NCBI GenBank assembly: GCA_029449245.1
Contig: JANATF010000026.1
Location: 17,501-81,500 of the forward strand
From: Mortierella alpina
Lineage: Eukaryota > Mortierellomycota > Mortierellomycetes > Mortierellales > Mortierellaceae
Direction of reading: 5' to 3'
DNA length: 64,000 nucleotides
Within the stretch, counting starts at the first letter, position 1. Each line of letters begins with the position of its first letter. Below, in pieces: positions 10,832 to 22,665 of the stretch. The notes under the pieces are model-generated. The model searched no databases. It was not told the DNA's origin and worked only from the letters and a program-made list of their open reading frames with translations. Made by a program: the position numbers and the translations under genes.

Positions 10832-10984
10832 TTTGGGCTATGGGATATGACAAAAAAGATGGGGTTGTAGCAGTACGAGGAACTTATCGTGAGCTATTTT
10901 TTAAGTTCTCCCTCTCTAGGCGGTGCTCACCTGGGTAACGGCTTTGACTTCCTGCTCACGCATCCAATGCTGCCGAGTCTTGCT

Positions 10985-11215
10985 CTCTTTGATCATGCAC
11001 AACTCTCTCTGTGCAGTTCTTTTTTCGACCCTCGTGCAATCAAATAATGATAATGCAAAACGCCCTGTGTGAAATCCCTTGCCACCATGCAAACAACGGT
11101 CATGCAAAACACCGTGTGTGCAGTCCTTTCTACCCAAGCTATGATCATTCAAAACGCCCTGTGTACAAACCCTTTGCCACCATGCAATCAATACGCCCTC
11201 TTGTACAATCTGTGA
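10985..11215. repeat. ~55-60-bp degenerate tandem repeat
   Basis: About four units alternate CATGCAAAACGCCCTGTGTG-like and TTGCCACCATGCAA-like segments. The array lies just downstream of the zinc-finger gene. Confidence 0.6.
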
Positions 11216-11254
11216 TAGCGCGCGCAGTCCCTTCATCAAGCTTATTCTTTTGAT

Positions 11255-11927
11255 TCATTTGCTTTTGGTTAACAGGGCTCGACGACGCTGCTGTTCTAAA
11301 CGAAGCATCTGAATATCCGCCTGAGTTCTGGTTATCGTCTTCATTGCCTCTCGCTCGTTCTTCTCAAGTCTCTGGTCAAAAATAGCCTCTACGACGTCAG
11401 GCTGCTCATCTGCTTCGTCGCCCTCCTCTTCATCGCCCTCTATATCATCGGCCCCGTCGTCCGTTTTGTTGTCAGCAGCTGCTTGATTGTAAGGAGATCT
11501 CCTGGTTCTGATCGATATGATGAGAAGCAGAACTTGTTGACCAAGCATCGAAGTACTGAAGGCCTTTCTTGTATTTGTGAGGTGGATCCTTTAGCATTTT
11601 TACTAGGTCGACGATTTTGGAGCATGGGGCGCGCTTCTTCAGCTTCCTCTCCTTGGCTTGCGCGCTGTTGAGGGTGCATTGCATAGACGAACCCCGTACA
11701 TGGGTACTGACACTACCAGTGGTAGATAGCGCTGTACCACACAGACACACATATGCTCTCTCATAATCCGGATTTCGCCGAAAGCAAAAGATGATTCCAT
11801 TGTAGCTGAATGTGTGAGTGACATCCATATGAAACCGTTGGACATGCTGTCGCTCTTTACGTGTCAACACATCTTTGTGAAGGAGGTTGTGCTTGCAATT
11901 GTTGAAGCGGCAGGTATCTTTTGGCAT
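11255..11927 (-). pseudogene. Zinc-finger protein, paralogue of 49175-49723, probable frameshift
   Basis: The frame from ATG 11927 reads MPKDTCRFNNCKHNLL, RKERQHVQRFH, FCFRR, AYVCLCG and STHVRGS, giving a C-x4-C...H-x4-H cluster and a second C-x-C...H cluster. The same layout occurs in the gene at 49175-49723 (CNFRYCKKGLL, RRHLQRFH, YVCVCG). It stops at 11472. The acidic and coiled-coil tail that follows in the paralogue is present but in another frame (DDGADDIEGDEEEGDEADEQ to LRLEQQRRRALL, 11255-11470). So a single indel near 11475 is likely; an unrecognised intron is the alternative. Function is unknown; DNA or RNA binding is a guess from the fingers. It sits 180 bp downstream of a Crinkler pseudogene on the same strand. 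Confidence 0.6.
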
Positions 11928-12108
11928 GTGGTATCATTGAATAATGGGCGATGTTGCCAATGGTATAGACCAAATACAAGCAGTGACGTCTCAATGAACA
12001 GTTGGAAAATGGTCATAAACTTACAGCACTTGTCCATCCGACGCGGAGGCACTCTGATTCCCAAATAATTTACCAAAACACAGGCAGTGATTTTTTTCAT
12101 AGCCTCAA

Positions 12109-13712
12109 TCACATATTTATTCTCTTGTTGCTTGGCGACGAGCTCAGTTTCCTGGAATACGAGTCGCGCGCTGGCACCTCATCTACCATTCGTGACCAAA
12201 GCCAAACAAGCCTTTCCAAAACGTATTTGGCTTCGTCCAGCCAATTGGTCTTGTAGTTGATACTCCGGTCTAGTTCCGACATCCTGTACGTCACGCTCTC
12301 GTCTTCATGCAGAGTGCATTCGAGGAAGAGCCACTTCTCCGCATCAGTCACTATTCCGTACGATTTCGTCTTCATTGACTCCTCTTCATCTCCATCGACA
12401 TTTGTTGGACTGCGCTTGCGTTTCTTTGTTGTCGTCAAGGCGGATTCAAGCTGTACAATGTTCTGAGGCACACCTTGCTTGAAATCCTCCCTCTTTACCT
12501 CCGTTACGCCAAGAGTGAGGTTGTCATTCTTCCGTGAATGTACCGAAAAGTCCACTTCGCCATTTCCTCTACGACCGCTGAGATTTCGTTGGGTGGCAAG
12601 GACCAGGTCTTTCTCGAATAGTCTTGTTGCTTTCACTAGAAAAATCACCGACTATCATTGATCTAGTCGCTTCGTTTGCACCTAGCAGGCTCAACACGTC
12701 CACCATTGATTCGACCTCATCGAGAAGCTGAGCCAGCATCTTCTTCTGAAACTCGGAGACCAGCGGAGTAGCCTCGATATCTGTGAAACGCCGGAAGCAC
12801 GTCAAAACCGGGATCAGCTGAAAGAGAGAGGTTATATTCCGCGCAAACATCCTTGAACTTCCACAAGGAGAAGCTCTTGGAAGGACTTTCCAGAGAGATA
12901 GTGAGTCTGGCTTTGGAAGTTGTCTTGGCGACCTTGAGTATTTTTCGAAGATCCTCGTTATCGCGGATGAGTTCTGGCTTGGGTTGCCCGTTGTACACGA
13001 ATATCTCCAGGTAATCGTCGTGAGCGTACTGGGGGTATAGGTCGAAAACGTTCTTCTTAAGGTCGTCCAGCGTTGCCGTATCCACGATGCCACACCAGGA
13101 GAACGCAACCTTTTTCTCAGGCTTGACGATGATTCCGATACTTGTTGTTTTAGAGAAAGGAAGTGAGTAATTGTAGGCATGAATCTCACAGATGTCGTAT
13201 GCTGTGACGTATTACTTACTGAATGACGAATCAAAGACATCAGAGAGTTGTTTGGGCAAAGCGGCAATCTCTGGGTCTAGGCCTATATCGCATAGTCGAC
13301 AAAAAAAAAGAAATTAGCACTTATTCTGCTTGCTGATTCAGGAGCTGCATCAAACAAGCACATCATTACCTGACGGAGGGGGGGAAGGGCGCTGGACAAG
13401 GATGTGAATTGTTTTCTTGGGCGGCTTCTTGTCAAAGACATCAGACACGTCATCCGTGGGCGGAAGTTTCTTCTTGTCAGAGAGGGCATCAAGCGTGATG
13501 GAAGTCTCCGCCTTGTCGTCTGGTATTGAAATGGAGACTTTCCAGAGCGTGAGACTGTTGGCATCGATGTCGCTAAAGTCATGAGCTTTCTTAGCTTTAA
13601 TGATTTCTTTGAGGTCGTCGACGCTATCATTAGGCTGGATCTTGACAGAAAAGGCCCTGGACAAAGTCTTGCTTATTTTTTTTGGCCACCACATGCCTTC
13701 CACCACTTTCAT
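12109..13712 (-). pseudogene. Crinkler (CRN) with PD-(D/E)XK-like C-terminus, pseudogene
   Basis: It has the three-exon architecture of the intact copies at 32362-33960 and 49791-51453: exon 1 to 13370, exon 2 at 13220-13282, exon 3 from about 13140. Exon 1 ends in KTIHILVQRPSPPPSG. Exon 3 has VEFSWCG-type and YLEIFVYNGQPKPEL blocks, and the C-terminus has GEVDFSV, GVTEVKRED and QNIVQLESAL. Four defects are visible: the canonical start (MTLFCLVDGE) is replaced by unrelated sequence beginning near 13690; the second intron acceptor is altered (ACAACAAGT where relatives have ACAACAGGC); and frameshifts lie near 12795 and 12640, putting the three C-terminal pieces in three frames. It also lacks the CRE-containing promoter block of its relatives. 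Confidence 0.85.
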
Positions 13713-13904
13713 CCTTCACCATCACACCTTCCAACCTCATCCTCACTCCCTTGCTGATTATATATACCCCGCCTTCTTTTCGTCACCTACACCACACTCA
13801 TCGTCGATCTTTCTTCTCTTTCCCTAACACCCTTACTCCCTTCATTACCCTTCTCTTTATACCGTTCTCTCTGTCGTTTCATCCTTTTCTAACACCACAC
13901 CACA

Positions 13905-13906
<2 letters not shown>

Positions 13907-13935
<29 letters not shown>

Positions 13936-13936
13936 G
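13907..13936. repeat. (TC)n microsatellite
   Basis: About 15 uninterrupted TC dinucleotides within a pyrimidine-rich stretch (13690-13940) upstream of the Crinkler pseudogene. Confidence 0.95.
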
Positions 13937-14502
13937 GCTCTCGACTGCCAGGTACTGAAGGTAATGTTGTTGTCTGTCTTATCACACTCCTGAAAAAAAG
14001 AGCATTGTCATCGTCGACGGTCCAATCGTGCTCGTGTTTTACGTATGCTTGATTGTGGACTATGTGAATTGATCGAGCCATCGTACGTTCGATGCCTGAT
14101 TGATCGGCGTTGTCTGTAAGCGTTGGGTATGGACAAGTCCATTCTTAACGCTGTGCTTAGTGCGCTACTCTCTATTCACTGATTATCGCCAGCAGGACTG
14201 TTCAGGCTAGAGCCCATTGCTCGTGTTCCGCTTTGGTCTGCCTTGGCATGACTAAGAATTTGACATCTGACATCGCGGATATTGCTGAATGATGCCTGAA
14301 TGAGTGGCCACACCGTCTGGCATTGTTTATAGCTATCGCATATTTATTTGCAATGTTTGTTTTTGAAACTATGGGTGTGATCATATTAGAGCAGAGCTGC
14401 TGCTCTGAGGGAGAGCGAGTTTATGTCCAGGTCTGCAATTGTGCCCAGGTGGGTTGACCTTCTACGGTAGCTTGAGCAGGAAATAGGGTGTATTGATATA
14501 GT

Positions 14503-17500
14503 TTATTTCATTAGCTTGCGCTTGACGAGCTTATACGCCTCGGTGAACGCGATCCAGGCAAATAGGGACGCTAAGACAAGTCCCCATTCGTACGTGATGC
14601 CTGAGTGTTTAAAGACGTTCTTGTTCAGTCCCGGAACGTAGATCACTGGAATCAACACAGGTGCTCCGAGTGTAACCGACAGCCACAGTGTCTTGTTGTT
14701 CCTTAAGGTCATAAGGCTCGTTAGGGTCCAGCAGGGCTCACGAATCGCACGGCAAGTGATTGCATGTGAGAGAATCAATAGTGTCAATGTTGCATAGCAG
14801 GTGGCACGCGCACGGAAGACTCCGTCGCAGCTCTTAGAGTACCCAACATTGCAATTGTACCCGAGATTGCCGCCGCCAAAACCGAAAAGGACTATCATAA
14901 ATGACGCGAATGTCAAACCGGCCATGGCAATGCCATAGACAAACATGTCCAAGAGTACCTCAAACGAGAACAGGCCCTGCTTGGATGATCGAGGCGGTTC
15001 GCTCATGTTGGTTTCACTAGCTGGTTCAAGACCGAGGCCAATGGCAGGAGGCGATGAATAGCAGAGGTTCATGAAGAGGATAGCTGCCGCACTGAAAGGA
15101 AAGACCGAGTCACCTTGTTCGTCCTTAATGGCCAGAGCAACTACCATCACGGTGATAGCAGCGATGTTACCCGACATTAAGTGCTGGACAAATTTCTGGA
15201 TGTTAGAGAACATGCGGCGACCCTCAGAAATAGCATCAACGATTGTTGCAAAGTTGTCATCCGTCAAGACGATATCTGCTGCCTGTTTAGCGACGTCAGA
15301 GCCGGATTGACCCATGGCAATTCCCACGTCGGCAGCCTTGAGCGAAGGGGAGTCGTTGACACCGTCGCCTGTCATAGCTGCAAACAGGTTTCGTCGATGT
15401 AGGGCAGCAATCATCTTGACCTTGGTATGAGGAGAGCAGCGAGCGATCACGCGAGGAAGCTCAGGCAGGGCGTCAATCTCCTGTTCAGTCATAACGTCGA
15501 ATGCTTCAGCACCCATAATCATGGAGCTGTTCTTGATACTGGCGTCCATTGGAATGATGGCCACTTCTTTGGCAATGGCAGCAGCGGTTGACGGATGATC
15601 TCCTGTCAACATATGGACGCAAATACCGGCCTCGTAACAACGCTTGACTGCCGTTAAGGACTCATCGCGGGGTGGGTCGTAAATGCCTACTAGGCCAAGG
15701 AAAATGTGATTTGACTCGATGTCTGTTCGGCTCAAACGAGAGACCAAGTCAATATCACCCAGGGGGTACTTGCGGTAAGACAGTGCCAAGACACGAAGGC
15801 CCTTCTCGGCAAATGCATTGACCCTCTCTGTCACCATGGCTTCAAAGGACGCGCGGTCGTGCTCCCCCGTGTCCTTTAGGCCAATTTCAATGTAACCCTC
15901 TAAGTATTGGCCACAGCAGCTCAGAATGCGATCCGTGGCGCCTTTTGCAAAGATGATCTGGTCACAGGGATCATTACTTTCTGAAGGACACTGGTAAAGA
16001 ACCGACATGCGCTTGACTGAGGAATCGAACGGGAACTCTGTTATGAGTTTAAACCCTTTCCCTATGAGCTCCGGCTTGGGCATTCCTGCCTTGTAGGCCA
16101 GGACTTGTAGCGCAACCTCGGTTGGATCTCCGATAGCTGTCCATTCATCATGGGCCTTAGGTTGGTGGCTGCGTTGAAGCTCGGACATATTACACAAGGC
16201 GGCAGTCTGGATGGCACGAAGGAACTGGTTGCTCATGGAACATGCAGAAATAGTCTCTTCTTTAGGATGGATTCCAGTGTGGGTGATCTCGCACTGGCGG
16301 AAGATTTCACCTTGCGGAGTAAGGCCTGCTCCTGAGATGCGATAGAAGCCATCACCAGGTAACCACATTTGGACTGCTACCATCTTTGACTGGGTCAACG
16401 TACCAGTCTATGCGCAACGAGGGTGAATGTTAGCATACTTCAAGTTTTTTTATGTAATATCGCTGCTGATGTCGTGCTTTAAGTGTCATACCTTGTCGGA
16501 GCAAATATTAGTAACGGCGCCTAAGCTCTCCAGACTAGAGAGTCGGCGGACGATGGCCTTTGCCTTGGCCATCCGATTTACACCGAACGCCATGGTTAAA
16601 GTTACAATGGCGACCAGTCCCTGAGGAATCATCGATATTGCCACGGATATTGCATAGATTGCTGTCTCATTGCTGTACCGGAATTGATGTACTCCAAATA
16701 CCGCGATTACAAGGGCCACGGCTGCAAAAGTGATATAGTAAGCCATCTTGTTCAGCTGCTCTTGCAGAGGAGTCAGTTCGCTTGTGTCCACACTCATAAG
16801 CGTAGCAGCGATCATGCCGATTTGGGTTTTCATTCCCGTGCCAGTAACTATCCCCTTGGCACGACCTTTGACAACCGTCGTGGAGGAGAAAACCATGTTG
16901 AGCCGATCACCTAATGGCTGATCGGTCTTCTTGATCAAGCGGAGGTCCTTCTGGGCAGGTAAAGACTCGCCGGTCAAGAGAGCCTCTTCAGTTCCAAAGT
17001 TGAAGACTTCAAATAGCCGGCAATCAGCGCCGATTATGACCCCATCCTCAAAGATCATAATGTCACCAAGGACCACTTGGCTGTTGGGGATGACAACACG
17101 ACGGCCATCACGAATCACCTGCGATGTGGGAGAAGACATGCTGCGCAGAGCGTCCATCGTCTGTTCGGCACTGAAGTCTTGGTAAAAGCCGATTGTGGCG
17201 TTCATGGTGATGATGAACAGGATGACGCTTCCCTCGGCGAACTGCTTTGTGGCGAAGGCAAGGATCTGTAGGCGGAATGTAAGCGCAAAAAAGCAACAGG
17301 AGTATGGAATGTGAGTCAAGCATTGTTCGCTCCACAAACTCTTTGCTACTTTTGGATGTTCTAAGGAGATCAAGTAGCAAAATTTAGACTTACATTTGCA
17401 GTAAGAAGCACAACGACCAGGGGGTTAGCAATTTGACGCCAGAGAATTTTGGGCCATTTAACATTCCCGCTGCCCTTCAGCTCATTCATTCCGTAGAGAA

Positions 17501-17630
17501 TGAGGCGCACAGAAGCCTCCTCTGAGGTGAGGCCTTCCATGATATTGGTGTTAAAGTGGGCTACAGTCTGTGCCACGGTAAAAGTGTGGACGGGAACCTC
17601 AGGCTCAAGGTCAATAATTCCTTTAGCCAT
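14503..17630 (-). CDS. P-type cation ATPase, ENA-like (type IID) Na+/K+ pump
   Basis: Three exons on the minus strand join in frame: 17394-17630, 16492-17265 and 14503-16407 (971 aa). Visible in order: an N-terminal cation-ATPase segment (MEGLTSEEASVRL), actuator TGES (ALLTGESLPAQKD), the M4 segment ISMIPQGLVAIVTLTMA, the phosphorylation loop CSDKTGTLTQSKM, nucleotide-binding KGAT, the hinge MTGDGVNDSP, and four or more C-terminal membrane segments. The DKTGT aspartate (about residue 336) is restored exactly by the second splice, which supports the model. The SLESLGAV-x5-CSDKTGT context and the M4 sequence fit fungal ENA/Acu pumps better than SERCA. Such pumps export Na+ or K+ across the plasma membrane under salt or alkaline stress. 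The exact ion is inferred. The gene looks intact. Confidence 0.9.
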
Positions 17631-17801
17631 TGAAGAGAATGTGCTGAGGTTTGGAGGTAATGCAAGATAGGTAATATGGAGGTTTGTTCGTGATGTGGGA
17701 CAAATGCTGATGGCGTCTACCCTTTTAAAGAGTCTACGGAGTGAACAATGACAGTTGAGAAGACCGTGTTTAAATCTCAGATGGCATTTTAGACTTTTCA
17801 A

Positions 17802-19358
17802 GCATTTCAGAAGTTAATGAGAGAGTAGATGCAGATGTCGAGGGCCAGATATGGATCCGATGTGTCAGCTTCAGCAGAAGACATCTCTGTTCTAGGAAAC
17901 CAAAGGCCAGGAAATAGGCGTTTGTCTCAGTTTGCTTAGTCAGGCGCCAAAATCCTCATATTTTTTGCTGCCTATCTCTCTCTCTAACTAGTCATCGGCA
18001 ACTATCCATCCACCGTCTTCCCAAAGAGTCCAAGATACATTTTCACAGTCAGCGCCATTAAGAGCCTACAGGTTCCCTCTCGGCATATGCCCAAGACTGA
18101 TATTCGGAGGTGATATTCGGAGGTGATTTTTCGTCTACCACCACTGACATTTCAACTTCCACAAGAATGATACAAATGTTCCTCTGCGTAGGGCGCCGAA
18201 GTACGTAGGAGTGGGCATTTGTATTTGCAGAATAGTAGCTCTCAGCGCAGTTCTCAAACAAATACATGATCTCCAATGAATTTGGGTTTGGCCGTTCTAC
18301 CTGCACTCTCAGACACAGTACAGTACAACATGTTGCATGTACATAAGAAAGCTTAACTAACTCCACATAAACCAAGACAAACAGAAGCAAAAAAAGTATT
18401 AATACAGACAAAAAATCCAAAATACAATGAGGAATGCATTACTCGCTCTCTCACCAAAAGTCCCAGTATCTCTCAAAGGCGATAAAGGTTATGGATTTTC
18501 TATCATTCCGCAAGACCACGACTGTCGTTGTGCCTGCTGCCACTCCCTGTCAGTCCACGGCATCCATATCTCTCCTGGGTCGGCTTCACAGGATACGCTT
18601 GTCGTCTCCAACATCCGCGAGCCAAAGGAAATTACGGCATCCCGGTTCGATGCTGCGGAGAGAAAGGGGGATACCTCAAATGACAAGGAGTCACTACCAA
18701 AGCCGGAGTCTGCATTCAAGGTGTCCGCCATGGCTTATGCTATCAGCCGTTCGTAGAACAGTAATCTACTCTAGAATTTCTATATCAAACTGAAATAGGA
18801 TGGTGCATTAAATATGATGCCACTTTGTTTCATTTATACCGACGTGTAGATCATGTTGCGACGGACACAGCGTTATGTTGTTCGTAATGGGCGTCTCAGT
18901 CTAGCAATGTTGGATAATCGTTAAAATCTGTTGATGCCACCTGAAAGCACATTTGTAAGCACCTTAGCATCGCTATAAACGCTCTAGTCTTGCCAAATGT
19001 GTAAAAAAGAAGCGGCCTTTCCGTACATATGGGCGACATTCCCATCTGGATTGTTGCCGGCCGTGTCGTTATACATCGGTGCTTTGTGGTAATGAAACTC
19101 AAAAATCCATTATTTTTATTTCAACCATGTCGGAGATAGACCAAAGTCACTTTGCGAAAAGATTGTAATAGCATTTGGCCAGATCCTCCTTCCTGGAGGA
19201 TTTAATAGGCCGAAACATGAACAATTCGAGTACAACTCGTCCCCTATGAGATAGTCCTAAACTTCTGTTGAATCAATGATAACGACATCAAATATATCGG
19301 TTACGACAGAGATCAATTATGACGCTGTTAAGCTACGTAAAATTCTTGTTATGGCTCT
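17802..19358. other. Intergenic; only short unconvincing ORFs
   Basis: A minus-strand frame of 80 codons at 18489-18731 (starting MADTLNADSGFGSDSL) and a plus-strand frame of 109 codons at 18427-18756 overlap each other. Neither has recognisable motifs, so I do not call a gene. A small tandem GATATTCGGAGGT doublet lies at about 18100-18125. Confidence 0.4.
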
Positions 19359-21358
19359 TTAATATGCTCCATTCGTATGGTACAAGTCTGTGTCAGGGTA
19401 GAGGCAATAGATGTGTTCGCAGCGATGAAAAATGCTGCTCATAATCTCTTCCACCTCTCCACTGCTTGTCCCAAACGCGGAAATCGCTGAAGGCAGGCTG
19501 CCGATCACCTGTATTTCGAGTACAGGTTGCGTATGCTCATTTTCATGCTGCAAGACGGCGGCTGGTAGAGGCATTGTAATTCCTCTAGCACTGGGCGTGC
19601 TCTCATACTGAATCAGGTCGGAGTAAAAGTTGTCATCGATCCCCTCAGACTGAGTGGGTGCTGCCCTGACTCTCACGGATTGTAGGATGATGAAGATATA
19701 CTTTCTTCATTTTCCACGGGAAGCAAAAATTCCTCGAGTCCTTCAGTCTGCTCATGAGGTCCAACCATAGGTCTCTTCTGCTTAAGAATATCAAAGCAAA
19801 GATAGCCCCGGTTGAAGCTACTGATATTTCCTTCACTGCGACCCAACGACTCGATGGTACATTCGACGCGGCAATTGACGCACAGGTGGCTTGAGCGGCA
19901 CCGCTTAGGCTCGTAACTGTGGCTTGATCATACAAGCAATCTACCCAGTCGACAACCCATGCCGATGACATCACCTTTGAAAATTTCCTTCCTTCAATGC
20001 TGTAAAATAACCGGTTCATGATGTGGGTTGTGAAAAAAAGTAGTGCAAAAATGCCTGGTCGCCACTGCTGCTTGAGCAAAAGCAAAATGTCCAAAGTGAC
20101 CCTGGCTGGACTCCTTTGCACCACCCAGAATTCTGGCCCACAAGATTCTGATTGGCTGACTGAGTGTGAATCAGCAATACGACAAAATTGCTCATCTATT
20201 CCAAAAAGATTGGTCATGAGATTCTTCGCTGGCTTCACCATGATCCATTGAACTAAAAGTGTCATGTACAATGTCTTGATACCTTGACTTTGATCATGAA
20301 TGCAATGGTTACCAGGTGGAGTAGTAAAGCAAGAGAGGCGACTGTAGTGAATGGGTCGTAATAGTAGTCGTCGACAAGTTCCGGATTTAGGAAGCACACC
20401 GAGGAAAAGTCTTGATATCGGATGTGTTCTTGGACTGTAACTGGGACCACGAGGGCAAGCGGCAGTGCCAACGACACCAAGAATAACATCGTCAGATGCT
20501 TCTGGATGACGGATGATTTGTAGACCACAAGAATATGGAGATTGGCAATGAGCAGCAATCCAAGCCAGAGTATTACTTGACGAAGATACATTATCAACAC
20601 GCCTATGGCAAAGAAGCATGATATTAGAGCGCCTCATGACAGCATGGCTTCGACAAAAAAATCGCAATTATACCTTGCAGACCGCAGATCCAAGAGTTTG
20701 ACATGGTCGAAGTCTCAAAAACGCTGTTGCATACAAGATTTGGTACGTTGTACACCCAAGTTGACGCGACCCCAGAGATGACAGCCATTAACGCCCCAAA
20801 CAACAGTATGATAGATTGAGGATGTCTCCTTCGATTTGGCAAGACGCTGTAAAAAAGGGTTAGAAAGGCACAGGCAATCGTAGAGAACGTGTACATAATA
20901 CTGGAAACTGAATAAATAACCTCCAGTGTGTTGGGCTTATAAAACAAAGAGGCCGCAGGGCAAGGCAAACAGCAAAGACCTATGCACCACTCCGAACTGA
21001 CGTTAAACATGTTCAGGACTAAGGGCGGTGGGCATGCCAATTTGACTTTCTCTGCATCAAGCAAAGAGTGGGACGATGTAGGGAGTGAGTTGTTGTGAGT
21101 TGGTTTAGAGAAAACAAGCGGTGTGTGGATTAGGACGAAAACTGAATAAGTGCTTATGATATAGCGTTTGAAAACGCCGAGATGCAAGACAGGCCTCTGC
21201 ATTATGAGTGAAAGAATGTGACCTAGAGCGTGAATGTGGGGAAACCCTATGCCGAATAAAGACAAATAGAAGTATCGCAGAACAGGGTGTAATCGAACAG
21301 ACCGGTGAATGTTGAATGGAAGTGAACAACAATATCTGAAGAAAGGCATACTATCCAT
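19359..21358 (-). CDS. Frizzled/Smoothened-like seven-helix receptor (GPCR)
   Basis: Exon 1 (20674-21358) ends with CGLQG and joins in phase to exon 2 (20283-20602, VLIMYLRQVILWLGLLLIAN). A likely third exon starts at 20232 (PAKNLMTNLFGID) after a weaker AAG acceptor. Motifs typical of the fungal Frizzled-like family are EWCIGLCCLPCPAA before helix 1, FLTLFYSVLPNRRRHPQSI in loop 1, and a cysteine-bearing extracellular loop (SSVCFLNPELVDD). Four to six hydrophobic helices are clear. The tail (19359-19676, MRVRAAPTQSEG) is in a different frame from exon 3 and needs one more intron or contains an error, so the 3' end is uncertain. The start could also be an internal methionine near 21200, just before a hydrophobic signal-like segment. 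Its presumed role is plasma-membrane sensing; the ligand is unknown. Confidence 0.72.
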
Positions 21359-21394
21359 GTTTCTTTCCTATTTATATTTAAAGGCTATGCCCGA

Positions 21395-21990
21395 TGATGT
21401 GGAAGTTGTCACTGGGTCTGATATGGCGCATGGTTACATGGAGGAAACTTGTGTTACGTACTAGAAATTCATGCACCTGAAGAGGGTAATCTCCACGTCA
21501 AACTCGACAAATAGAGTCCATGGAAGCTGCTGTTACAGGGTCTTATATAGCTGATGGTTGATGGGTTAGCCTATTTCGGAAAAATGAAGATCTAAGGGAG
21601 AGAGCATAAGGTGACGAATGTTCTTTGAAAGGAGTACCAAAATACATCACTCGCATTGACGCATTTGAAGCTAATAGACGCAGAAGCTATGTTGAAGCAA
21701 AAAAAATAAGGTCCATGGAAGCTACTCTCACAGGGTATGATACCTAACGGAAAATTTAACGGGAGTAAGAGGAAAAACTATAAGACATGTCTTAGTTAAC
21801 AGGACTAGGAGGGCGCAAGTCCTTGAAAAGAGCGCCAACATTAAGACTCTCGTGCTGACGCTTGAGACAATAGGCTGATGGCACAACCATCACGTCCAGT
21901 GGAAAAAAAGTCCATGGTAGCTGCTGTCACAGGGTTAGACATGGCAAAGGGAAAATGAAGCACCTGGCTCAGGAAAAACTATATCGAGTC
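21395..21990. repeat. ~195-bp degenerate tandem units
   Basis: TCCATGGAAGCTGCTGTTACAG recurs in variant form at 21517, 21712 and 21911, 195 and 199 bp apart, with a weaker relative near 21395. Intervening segments (TTGAAAGGAGTACCAA versus TTGAAAAGAGCGCCAA) also correspond. The array fills the interval between the divergently transcribed receptor and chitin-binding genes. Confidence 0.6.
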
Positions 21991-22665
21991 TTACTTGTCA
22001 TATGATTAGTGCGCTATATATTTTAACTCTGAGACAGAAGCTCCCATGAAGACTACTGCGGAGTTCAGCCTGTGATCTAATACGTCAACGCAACAGGGGA
22101 AAATGGTTTTCACCTAGGCGTACAGCCCATGACGCGCTTCAACAACCCGGAATATGTGTCGCTGATCAGACTTCAGAACGGTCGCAGCGGGGACTTTGTG
22201 AAGGCTGAACCGCAAGAGGAGGTGCTGGATGAAATTCCTAAGACGTCTAATCCCCTTCACCTGTTGTTTTTTTCCTTGCTTCCTCATATACATATAAATA
22301 CTCTCACCTGCTCTCTCTTCTCAAATCTCTTTCCTTGTAGCCAGCACACTCCAATTTTCAACAAGGCAAGCAACCCTGCCTTCCATTTGTAATCCCCTAT
22401 ACTATTACAGTCTATCCCATTCTGTCTTGCGTATTAATATCCCACCCACTTTAACTGTCGATCTTTCAGGTACAATCGTACTGCTTTAGGCCTTCAGTCA
22501 CCGAAACAATTTCACAAGTCAAGTCACTGTTCCGCGCTTTTAAACGACATTCAACAGTGAGCAGATCCTTTCATTTCATTCTATGCGCACAACAGTAGTT
22601 TGTATATCACTAGCCTCACTCTGAATGCTTACTGCAATCACGCTTTATTATCTCTTAAACAGAAA

